Positions 1-4,376 of a DNA stretch of 6,991 nucleotides are shown here, one piece after another. Each line of letters opens with the position of its first letter. Positions within the stretch are counted from its first letter, which is position 1. The position numbers were made by a program, and so were the translations under genes. Origin of the DNA: Pseudomonadota bacterium (GTDB lineage Bacteria > Pseudomonadota > Alphaproteobacteria > Kiloniellales > J153); assembly GCA_022572105.1 (NCBI GenBank), contig JACZWN010000176.1, positions 1 to 6,991 of the forward strand, written 5' to 3'. The notes below the pieces were generated by a model. It searched no databases and had not been told where the DNA came from. It was given only the letters and a program-made list of their open reading frames with translations.

Positions 1-659
1 ACCTTCAGCCGGTCCCCGGCCGGCCCGCCTCGCGCCGTCTCCGCCTGCGCCGCCAGTTTCTCCCGGAGCATGTCCAGGAGGCCGTCGAGGCCCTTGCGGT
101 TGATCACCGCGGCGAACTCCCGGCGCTGGGTCAGGGCCAGGCTGACCCCCTCGATCGAAACGTCGATGATCTTGTACCGCCCGGCCTCGGCACGCACCCG
201 CCAGACCGGATTGGCCGCACCCTCGACGCCCTCGATGCTGGTCTCCACCAGCACGTCCTGGCGGCCCACGGGGTGGCTGGCCACGACGCTGAGGGTTTCG
301 ACCCGGTAGGCGCGGAGGTGGCGGGCGTAGCTGTTCAGAAGATACTCGGTAAAGAGGTCCTGGAACTGGGCGCGCTGTTTCGCCGTGGCGCGGTTCCAGT
401 ACTTGCCGAGCACGAACTGGCTGGTCAGCTCCAGGTTGAACCCGCGCCGCACCAGATCCCGTAGCGCCGCCTTGCGCTTTTCCGGGGCCTGGGTCTTGGC
501 GGCCGATTGGAGGGCGCCGGCCTCGTTGCCGAGCGAGCGCACGAATTCGGCCGCTCCCTGCGCCGAGGTTTGCGCCGCGAGCGGGCCGGCGGCGCCCAAG
601 GTCAAGGCCAGGAATAGGGACGAAACAAAGATCGAAGCGAATGCCTTACCCACTGTCAT
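1..659 (-). CDS. mlaC: MlaC/Ttg2D-family phospholipid-binding protein (partial, 3' end off the left edge)
   Basis: Periplasmic carrier of the Mla pathway, which moves phospholipids between the outer-membrane MlaA lipoprotein and the inner-membrane MlaFEDB ABC transporter. Translating the minus strand from the ATG at 659-657 gives 219 codons with no stop before the edge, so only a few C-terminal residues are missing compared with the usual length of about 200-220. Residues 1-29 form a signal peptide ending LAA, with cleavage likely before Q30. Family features follow: a helical N-terminal part (RKAALRDLVRRGFNLELTSQFVLGKYW in two halves, about 62-88), the FQDLFTEYLLNSYARHL stretch (99-115) and the VWRVRAEAGRYKIIDVSIEGVSLALTQR segment (about 152-179), all typical of PF05494 toluene-tolerance Ttg2 proteins. 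A GGAG Shine-Dalgarno (672-669) lies 9 nt before the ATG. The rest of an mla operon, if present, would lie beyond the left edge. The symbol is given by family; orthology is not proven. Confidence 0.9.
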   Translation of the reverse strand, partial: MTVGKAFASIFVSSLFLALTLGAAGPLAAQTSAQGAAEFVRSLGNEAGALQSAAKTQAPEKRKAALRDLVRRGFNLELTSQFVLGKYWNRATAKQRAQFQDLFTEYLLNSYARHLRAYRVETLSVVASHPVGRQDVLVETSIEGVEGAANPVWRVRAEAGRYKIIDVSIEGVSLALTQRREFAAVINRKGLDGLLDMLREKLAAQAETARGGPAGDRLK

Positions 660-698
660 CGCACTGTTCTCCGCACAACCGGGCGTCCCATTGATTTC

Positions 699-715
699 CG
701 GGTCATTTGGACCCG
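699..715. promoter_or_regulatory. 17-bp perfect dyad in the mlaC leader
   Basis: CGGGTC-ATTTG-GACCCG is a perfect inverted repeat with 6-base arms and a 5-base centre, placed 40-56 bases upstream of the mlaC start codon. It could be an operator for a dimeric regulator or a small hairpin in the 5' leader. No run of T follows it on either strand, so it does not look like an intrinsic terminator. Function is inferred from position only. Confidence 0.35.
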
Positions 716-1004
716 CTTTGCGTGTCCCTCCCGAAGACGCTTTCCGGTTTGGTTTCCTTGGCTCCGATTTCAACAGAAAAATCTTAACGGAGTCTTTCGC
801 AAACCCTGGATTTCCGCCGATTTTGAGAGAAATTTACTTAATGAAATTTGGACAAAACGTTACCGCCGGCCGCCGGTCCGATGGCTCCCTAGGCGTCGGG
901 ACTCACCGATTTCCGCGCTTTCCACCATGTCGCGAATCGCCCCAGGCGGGATTTCGCTCGACCTTCATGTTGGATTCGTCCCCGCCCCGCCCGTGCCTCC
1001 GCTT

Positions 1005-1022
1005 GTGTTATTGCTGTGACAC
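1005..1022 (+). promoter_or_regulatory. Possible sigma-54 enhancer (TGT-N10-ACA-type dyad)
   Basis: GTGT (1005-1008) and ACAC (1019-1022) form an inverted repeat separated by exactly 10 bases. The inner TGT-N10-ACA matches the spacing known for NifA upstream activator sites. The dyad is centred about 80 bases upstream of the start site predicted from the sigma-54 promoter, a normal distance for an enhancer-binding activator. The site is short and single, so chance occurrence is possible, and no activator gene is present in the window. Confidence 0.3.
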
Positions 1023-1068
1023 GACGGTGCTTTCGCCAGTGCCGCCCCGGGCCTCGAACCGCGCCATC

Positions 1069-1083
1069 TGGCATGCCCCTTGC
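1069..1083 (+). promoter_or_regulatory. Sigma-54 (RpoN) -24/-12 promoter of the transglycosylase gene
   Basis: TGGCATG-CCCC-TTGC matches the sigma-54 consensus TGGCACG-N4-TTGC with a single mismatch. The invariant GG (1070-1071) and GC (1082-1083) are separated by exactly 10 bases, as sigma-54 requires. Transcription would start near 1094-1096, giving a very short leader of about 16 bases that still includes the AAGGAG ribosome binding site at 1098-1103. The position directly in front of the ATG at 1111 supports it as a real promoter. Sigma-54 promoters need an ATP-driven enhancer-binding activator, and the dyad at 1005-1022 is a candidate for its site. Confidence 0.65.
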
Positions 1084-1110
1084 GTATCCCTGGGAGCAAG
1101 GAGTTCCGCC

Positions 1111-1827
1111 ATGACCCTCGGCCCGAAGCCGCTTTTCACCCGAAGACCCGTATTCGCCCTGGTATTCGCCTTGGCCATGAGCCTGGCCGGCCCCTCGGGA
1201 CTGGCCCAAAACCCCGAGGACTCCTGGGGTTCCTGCGCCCGCCTGACCGCCCGGGCCGAGCGCGCCCACGGCCTGCCCACCCATCTGCTGACCGCCATTT
1301 CCAAGGTCGAATCGGGGCGCTGGCACGCCCCATCGGGGGCAGTTCTTGCCTGGCCCTGGACCGTAACCGCCGGCGGCGAGGGGCGTTTTCTGCCCAGCAA
1401 GAAGGCCGCCATCGCCGAGGTCGAGCGCCTGCGCGCGCGCGGCGTTCACAACATCGACGTCGGCTGCATGCAAGTAAACCTGGGCTACCATCCCGAGGCC
1501 TTCGCGAGCCTGGAGGAGGCCTTCGATCCAGCCCAGAACGTCGCCTATGCGACCCGCTTCCTGCGCGACCTCAAGGCCCGGTGGGGCTCCTGGACGCGCG
1601 CGGTCGGCAACTACCACTCGAACACGCCGACGCTCAGCGGCCGCTACCGGGTCAAGGTCTTCCGCGCCCTTTACGCCGAGAAGCACCGGATCGCCAAGGC
1701 GCGCCGCGCGACCCGCCTGGCCGCGCTCGAGGCCAAGCGCAAGGCGCCCGGACCGCAAGCACGAAGCCCCCAAGCACGAAGCCAGGGCCTGTTACGGCCG
1801 CCGAGCGCGACCCCGAATCTGCGTTAG
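1111..1827 (+). CDS. Secreted SLT-domain lytic transglycosylase-like protein
   Basis: Predicted to cleave the beta-1,4 MurNAc-GlcNAc bond of peptidoglycan in the periplasm. The 238-residue protein starts at the ATG after AAGGAG (1098-1103, 7 nt spacing); the same frame stays open far upstream, but that part lacks a ribosome site and lies in the promoter region. Residues 1-33 form a signal peptide (hydrophobic 14-26, likely cleavage after GLA). The SLT fold covers about 52-190: the helix GLPTHLLTAISKVESGR places the catalytic glutamate at E67, VGCMQVNLGYH (117-127) is the GxMQ motif, and ATRFLRDLKARWGSWTRAVGNYHS (147-170) replaces the usual AVAAYNAG motif. The tail after 190 is Arg/Lys/Ala-rich, with a short repeated ARSPQARS stretch. 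Small single-SLT proteins serve general wall turnover, secretion systems or flagella (SltF of Rhodobacter is an example). The sigma-54 promoter would suit a flagellar or stress role, but no flagellar gene is adjacent. The 3' end converges on the ankyrin gene, with 11 bases between stops. Confidence 0.85.
   Translation: MTLGPKPLFTRRPVFALVFALAMSLAGPSGLAQNPEDSWGSCARLTARAERAHGLPTHLLTAISKVESGRWHAPSGAVLAWPWTVTAGGEGRFLPSKKAAIAEVERLRARGVHNIDVGCMQVNLGYHPEAFASLEEAFDPAQNVAYATRFLRDLKARWGSWTRAVGNYHSNTPTLSGRYRVKVFRALYAEKHRIAKARRATRLAALEAKRKAPGPQARSPQARSQGLLRPPSATPNLR
1756..1783 (+). repeat. 13-bp direct repeat inside the transglycosylase tail
   Basis: CAAGCACGAAGCC occurs at 1756-1768 and again at 1771-1783, a 15-base period and therefore in frame. 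It encodes the repeated QARSP/QARSQ residues in the basic C-terminal tail, consistent with a recent small tandem duplication in an unconstrained linker. Confidence 0.7.
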
Positions 1828-1838
1828 CGCGGGCCGGC

Positions 1839-2228
1839 TCAAGCGTCGCGGCCGGCGGTCAAAACCGCCTGCAACTCGGCCTCGTTGTCGGGCCACTGGG
1901 ACCAGTCCTCGGCGCCCAGGTCCCATTTGTTCTTGTGTCCGGGATCGGCGCCGGCCTCGAGCAGGCGCTCGACCACCTCCAGACGGCCGCGCGCCGCCGC
2001 CGCCATCAAGGCCGAGTTTCCAGTCTCGCTCGCCCGGTCCACCTCGGCGCCGTGGGCGAGCAGGAGATCGACGGCCTCGAGATCGCCCTTGCCGGCCGCC
2101 TGGGCGAGCGCCGAGACGCCCCAGCGGCCGCAGGCCCCGGCGTCCGCGCCGCCTTCGAGCGCCGCCGCCAAGGCGGCCGTATCGCCGCGGGCTACCAGTT
2201 CCAGGATATCGGATTTCTCGTCGGTCAC
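1839..2228 (-). CDS. Small cytoplasmic ankyrin-repeat protein
   Basis: A 129-residue protein made almost entirely of ankyrin repeats, which act as protein-protein interaction surfaces; the partner cannot be told from sequence. After a capping helix (about 4-33, DILELVARGDTAALAAALEGGAD), two clear repeats follow at about 36-66 (WGVSALAQAAGKGDLEAVDLLL then HGAEVD) and 69-99 (TGNSALMAAAARGRLEVVERLL then EAGADP). A degenerate fourth unit begins at KWDLGAEDW (101-109). There is no signal peptide or membrane segment. The start is a GTG at 2228-2226, supported by AAGGAG (2243-2238) 9 nt upstream. It reads in the same direction as the CoA-transferase gene 174 bases upstream, but the hairpin and repeats between them make co-transcription uncertain. 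Its 3' end faces the transglycosylase gene. Confidence 0.85.
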   Translation of the reverse strand: MTDEKSDILELVARGDTAALAAALEGGADAGACGRWGVSALAQAAGKGDLEAVDLLLAHGAEVDRASETGNSALMAAAARGRLEVVERLLEAGADPGHKNKWDLGAEDWSQWPDNEAELQAVLTAGRDA

Positions 2229-2237
2229 GTTTCCTTG

Positions 2238-2243
2238 CTCCTT
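2238..2243 (-). promoter_or_regulatory. Ribosome binding site that fixes the GTG start of the ankyrin gene
   Basis: On the minus strand AAGGAG lies 9 bases before the GTG at 2228. No in-frame ATG with a comparable site was seen near the N-terminus, so GTG is the preferred start. Confidence 0.7.
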
Positions 2244-2264
2244 AGCCTGTAGAGCCCTTTTTCC

Positions 2265-2283
2265 ACCGCGCGAAGCGCGCGGT
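2265..2283. repeat. Perfect 8-bp hairpin with a 3-nt loop
   Basis: ACCGCGCG-AAG-CGCGCGGT is a perfect inverted repeat 36 bases upstream of the ankyrin GTG and about 120 bases downstream of the CoA-transferase stop. It would form a very stable RNA hairpin. On the minus strand it is followed by GGAAAAAGGG rather than a T run, and on the plus strand the T run comes before it. It is therefore not a classical intrinsic terminator; it may be an RNA-stabilising hairpin or part of a Rho-type termination region. Confidence 0.6.
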
Positions 2284-2287
2284 CAAG

Positions 2288-2399
2288 TCAGTTCAACCGA
2301 GCCCCTGGACGCATAGAGCCCCTGGACGCATCGAACCCCTGGGCATCGGCGATCCAGAGCGCCGCGCTCTTGCCGTCGGGTGACAGCGTTCCGGATCTT
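2288..2399 (-). pseudogene. Possible coding remnant downstream of the CoA-transferase gene
   Basis: Just past the CoA-transferase stop, a different minus-strand frame reads SGTLSPDGKSAALWIADAQG and runs to a TGA at 2290-2288. This peptide is well composed, with a high-GC third position, and resembles a fragment of a folded protein; SPDG is common in beta-propeller repeats. The final part is generated by the 17-bp tandem repeat (RGSMRPGAR). It has no start codon with a ribosome site of its own, and upstream the frame overlaps the CoA-transferase out of frame. It may be a leftover of a deleted gene or simple chance. Confidence 0.25.
2299..2346. repeat. 17-bp tandem repeat, nearly three copies
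   Basis: GAGCCCCTGGACGCAT occurs exactly at 2299-2314 and 2316-2331, a 17-base period. A third, decayed copy follows at 2333-2346 (GAACCCCTGG-GCAT). It lies between the CoA-transferase stop and the ankyrin gene. Two identical copies plus one diverged copy suggest slippage duplication starting from the 2333-2346 copy. Confidence 0.75.
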
Positions 2400-2402
2400 C
2401 GC

Positions 2403-3527
2403 TCACGCGGCGAACTCTTCGCGAAGGGCGCGCCCGTGCTGGTCGAGCGCGGGCACGGGGCCGAGCGCCCGCTCCTCGCCCGCCACGCGCGCCGGCGGGG
2501 CGATGAGATCGATCCGGCCACCGGGAATATCCACCGCGGCGCGGCGCAGCTGCGGATGCGCGGCGAGATCGGCGACCGAGTTGACCGCGCCATAGGCGAT
2601 GTCGGCCGCGCGCAGGCGTTCGATCATCTGGTCCCGGGTCAGCTTGCCGAACACGGCGGCGATCTCGCGATCGAGCGCCGGCCGGTTGGCGACCCGCGCC
2701 GGGCCGTCGCGGAAGCGCGGGTCGGCCGCGAGCTCCGGCTTGGCCAGCGCCTCGGCGCAGAAGCGCAGCCACTCGCGCTGGTTCTGGATCGAGATCACCA
2801 CCTCGCCGCCGTCGCCCGCCGCGTAGGCCCCGTAGGGCGCGATCGAGGGATGGTTGAGGCCGGCCCGCTCGGGCGCCTTGCCGCCGTAAACCTGATGCAG
2901 GAAGGGCACGTTCATCCAGTCGGCCATGGCGTCGAACAGGGACACCGCGACCCCGCGGCCCCGCCCGCTCCGCTCGCGCGCGTAGAGCGCCTCCAGGATC
3001 GCCATGGTGGCGTACATGCCGGCGCCCACGTCGCACACCGAGACCCCGACCCGGCCCGGCCCCTCGGGCCGCCCGGTGACCGAGGCCAAGCCGGTCTCGG
3101 CCTGGACCAGAAGGTCGTAGGACTTCATCCGCGCGTAGGGGCCTTGGTCGCCGTAGCCGCTGATGTCGCAGGTGACCAGCCGCGGGTTGCGCGCCCTGAG
3201 CTCGGCCGCGTCGAAGCCGGCGCGCGCGGCCGCGCCCGGCGCCAGGTTCTGGATGAACACGTCGGCCTTCGCGATCATGCGCTGGAGCAGCGCCTTGTCG
3301 CCCGCGTCCTTGATGTCGAGGACGATCGACTCCTTGCCCCGGTTGAGCCAGACGAAGTAGCTGCTCTCGCCCTCGACCACCCGGTCGTAGGCGCGCGCGA
3401 AGTCGCCTTCGGCGCGCTCCACCTTGATCACCCGCGCGCCCGAATCGGCCAGGCGCGAGGTGCAGTAGGGCGCGGCCACCGCCTGCTCCAGGGCAACCAC
3501 CAGGAGGCCGTCGAGAGGCCGGGTCAT
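2403..3527 (-). CDS. CaiB/BaiF-family (class III) CoA-transferase
   Basis: Moves coenzyme A between carboxylic acids in the cytoplasm, the family of formyl-CoA transferase, CaiB and alpha-methylacyl-CoA racemase. The 374-residue protein is close to the normal length. It opens with PLDGLLVVALEQAVAAPYCTSRLADSGARVIKVE (4-37), the family N-terminal motif in which Q15 matches the conserved glutamine. VWLNRGKESIVLDIKD follows (59-74), then the catalytic aspartate D166 in VSVCDVGAGMYA (162-173), corresponding to D169 of formyl-CoA transferase. IAYGAVNSVADLAAHPQL near the C-terminus is the small-domain signature. The ATG has GGAG 9 nt upstream (3540-3537). The gene lies 34 bases after the cupin stop, probably in one operon. 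With no acyl-CoA dehydrogenase, hydratase or decarboxylase nearby, the substrate cannot be named. The C-terminus ends somewhat early (ALDQHGRALREEFAA) but looks intact. Confidence 0.92.
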   Translation of the reverse strand: MTRPLDGLLVVALEQAVAAPYCTSRLADSGARVIKVERAEGDFARAYDRVVEGESSYFVWLNRGKESIVLDIKDAGDKALLQRMIAKADVFIQNLAPGAAARAGFDAAELRARNPRLVTCDISGYGDQGPYARMKSYDLLVQAETGLASVTGRPEGPGRVGVSVCDVGAGMYATMAILEALYARERSGRGRGVAVSLFDAMADWMNVPFLHQVYGGKAPERAGLNHPSIAPYGAYAAGDGGEVVISIQNQREWLRFCAEALAKPELAADPRFRDGPARVANRPALDREIAAVFGKLTRDQMIERLRAADIAYGAVNSVADLAAHPQLRRAAVDIPGGRIDLIAPPARVAGEERALGPVPALDQHGRALREEFAA

Positions 3528-3561
3528 TACCTATCGCTCCACGCCATGCGCCGGGCGGCCC

Positions 3562-4038
3562 TCAGTAGGGCTCGCCCTTCTTGTTGGTGAAGACGCGGCC
3601 CTCGGGCGCCGGGTCCAGGTGCAGGTCGATGTCGGGGTAGGTGACCGCATCGTCCCGCCGGCGGTCGCCGATTTCCAGGTAGGTCGCGGGCACGGTGCCC
3701 TTGTTGACCAGGTGATGGCCATCGGCCTTTCCGGCCGGGAAGCCGGCCGCCTGTCCGGCCGTCAGCACCTGCTCGCCGCCGTCGGTGATGAGCGTCAACG
3801 CGCCGTCGAGCAGGTAGACGAACTCGTCCTCGTGGCTGTGCCAGTGGCGCTGCGCCGACCAGGCCCCGGGCGGCAGGGTCACCAGGTTGACCCCGAAGTT
3901 GCTCAGGCCCAGGGCGTCGCCGAGGGCGCGCTTGATCCGGGTCCGGCACGGCTCCCGGAACGCCTCCGGATAGCTCGAGCCCTGGCGCACCGCCACCTCC
4001 TCGGGGTCGAGCGCCGGGGCTCCGGGTTTTTCGGCCAT
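3562..4038 (-). CDS. Single-domain cupin protein
   Basis: A 158-residue monocupin, likely a metal-binding cytoplasmic enzyme or sensor. Cupin motif 1 is seen as G58, H65, H67, E72 and G79 within PPGAWSAQRHWHSHEDEFVY, and motif 2 as G95, P101, G103, H108 and N112 within AGQAAGFPAGKADGHHLVN. The four expected metal ligands (H65, H67, E72, H108) are therefore all present. An extra H69 and H109 flank the site. The tail (about 125-158) carries DAVTYPDIDLHLDP and VFTNKKGEPY, a C-terminal extension common in alphaproteobacterial cupins. The ATG follows GGAG (4047-4044) with 5 nt spacing. It is the first gene of an apparent two-gene unit with the CaiB/BaiF transferase. Members of this fold include isomerases, dioxygenases, decarboxylases and non-catalytic binders, so the reaction is unknown. 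Confidence 0.9.
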   Translation of the reverse strand: MAEKPGAPALDPEEVAVRQGSSYPEAFREPCRTRIKRALGDALGLSNFGVNLVTLPPGAWSAQRHWHSHEDEFVYLLDGALTLITDGGEQVLTAGQAAGFPAGKADGHHLVNKGTVPATYLEIGDRRRDDAVTYPDIDLHLDPAPEGRVFTNKKGEPY

Positions 4039-4204
4039 GGCTTCTCCGCTCCCTCCGTCTCGGCGCCCTGCCGGGCCCTATAGAACCCGGCGGCGCGCGC
4101 CCGGGCAAGCGCGGGTTTTTCCCGGCCGGGGAGGCCAAACGCGCAAGAATCGGATAGAAGGGGGCGGACGCCGCGGGCGAGGACAAGGGAGGGGAAAGAG
4201 CGCC

Positions 4205-4376
4205 ATGAACGTCTATCGCATCTGGTGCAACCTCTAAGGAGGGCGTGCGCGACACCGCGTTCTCGGACCGGGCCGAGGCCTATTTCGGGCACCTGAAAAA
4301 GGATGGCCCGATCGCCGGCTACCGGATCGCGCGCCACAAAGTCGACCGCATCCTCGACCAGGGGCCGGAGGACTAA
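4205..4376 (+). pseudogene. Frameshifted, truncated DUF6614-like gene remnant
   Basis: The ATG at 4205 starts MNVYRIWCNL and hits TAA at 4235-4237 after ten codons. Skipping one T at about 4234 restores a reading frame that continues KEGVRDTAFSDRAEAYFGHL, then KKDGPIAGYRIARHKV, to a TAA at 4374-4376. From memory, both pieces match the start of the small DUF6614 proteins of alphaproteobacteria (MNVY-IWCNLKxGV..., then a ...YLGHLK..G.IAGYR..R.K stretch). Such proteins usually run to about 110 residues; here roughly the last half is absent and the reading stops after LDQGPED. So there are two lesions, a 1-base insertion and a C-terminal loss. Upstream GGAGG is spaced rather far from the ATG. The stop overlaps the convergent pit stop by 2 bases, so the missing half may have been lost by a deletion that joined the two genes. 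The family assignment is from recall; function is unknown. Confidence 0.6.

Larger units (their letters stand above)
660..1110. other. Divergent intergenic region between mlaC and the transglycosylase gene
   Basis: This 451-base spacer separates two genes that read away from each other, so it must carry promoters for both strands. Its middle part, about 761-861, is visibly richer in A and T than the rest of the window, with runs such as ATTTTGAGAGAAATTTACTT. This is the likely promoter region for mlaC, but I could not fit a convincing -35/-10 pair on either strand within it. The right end carries the sigma-54 promoter described separately, and the mlaC-proximal end carries a dyad at 699-715. 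No protein-coding gene with a ribosome binding site was found in it. Confidence 0.6.

Noticed and set aside
927..1019. 30-codon plus-strand frame in the divergent spacer
   Set aside because: It has no ribosome binding site and a proline-rich, non-specific product, and it overlaps the candidate enhancer dyad.
385..1110. Upstream extension of the transglycosylase frame
   Set aside because: The frame stays open but crosses mlaC antisense and the promoter region; the start at 1111 has AAGGAG and is followed directly by a signal peptide.
889..1773. Long minus-strand open frame opposite the transglycosylase gene
   Set aside because: It is a GC-rich shadow of the real plus-strand gene; the peptide is Gly/Ala/Arg-rich, has no family motif, and the plus-strand product has a signal peptide, ribosome site and SLT motifs.
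1833..1856. GCCGGC inverted repeat between the convergent transglycosylase and ankyrin genes as a bidirectional terminator
   Set aside because: The stem is only 6 bp with a 12-base loop, has no T run on either side and lies partly inside the ankyrin gene.
2370..3590. Long plus-strand open frame opposite the CoA-transferase gene
   Set aside because: It is a shadow of the minus-strand CaiB/BaiF gene, low in complexity and without family motifs.
4084..4120. AACCCG...CGGGTT inverted repeat followed by TTTTT on the plus strand, resembling a terminator
   Set aside because: No plus-strand gene ends upstream of it, the stem is short and the loop is over 20 bases, so it is probably chance in GC-rich sequence.
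4232..4240. Programmed +1 frameshift at CTC-TAA in the DUF6614-like gene
   Set aside because: After a +1 slip the P-site tRNA would face TCT, a poor match for a leucine tRNA, no stimulatory Shine-Dalgarno lies just upstream, and the second frame is itself truncated. A mutation or read error is simpler.
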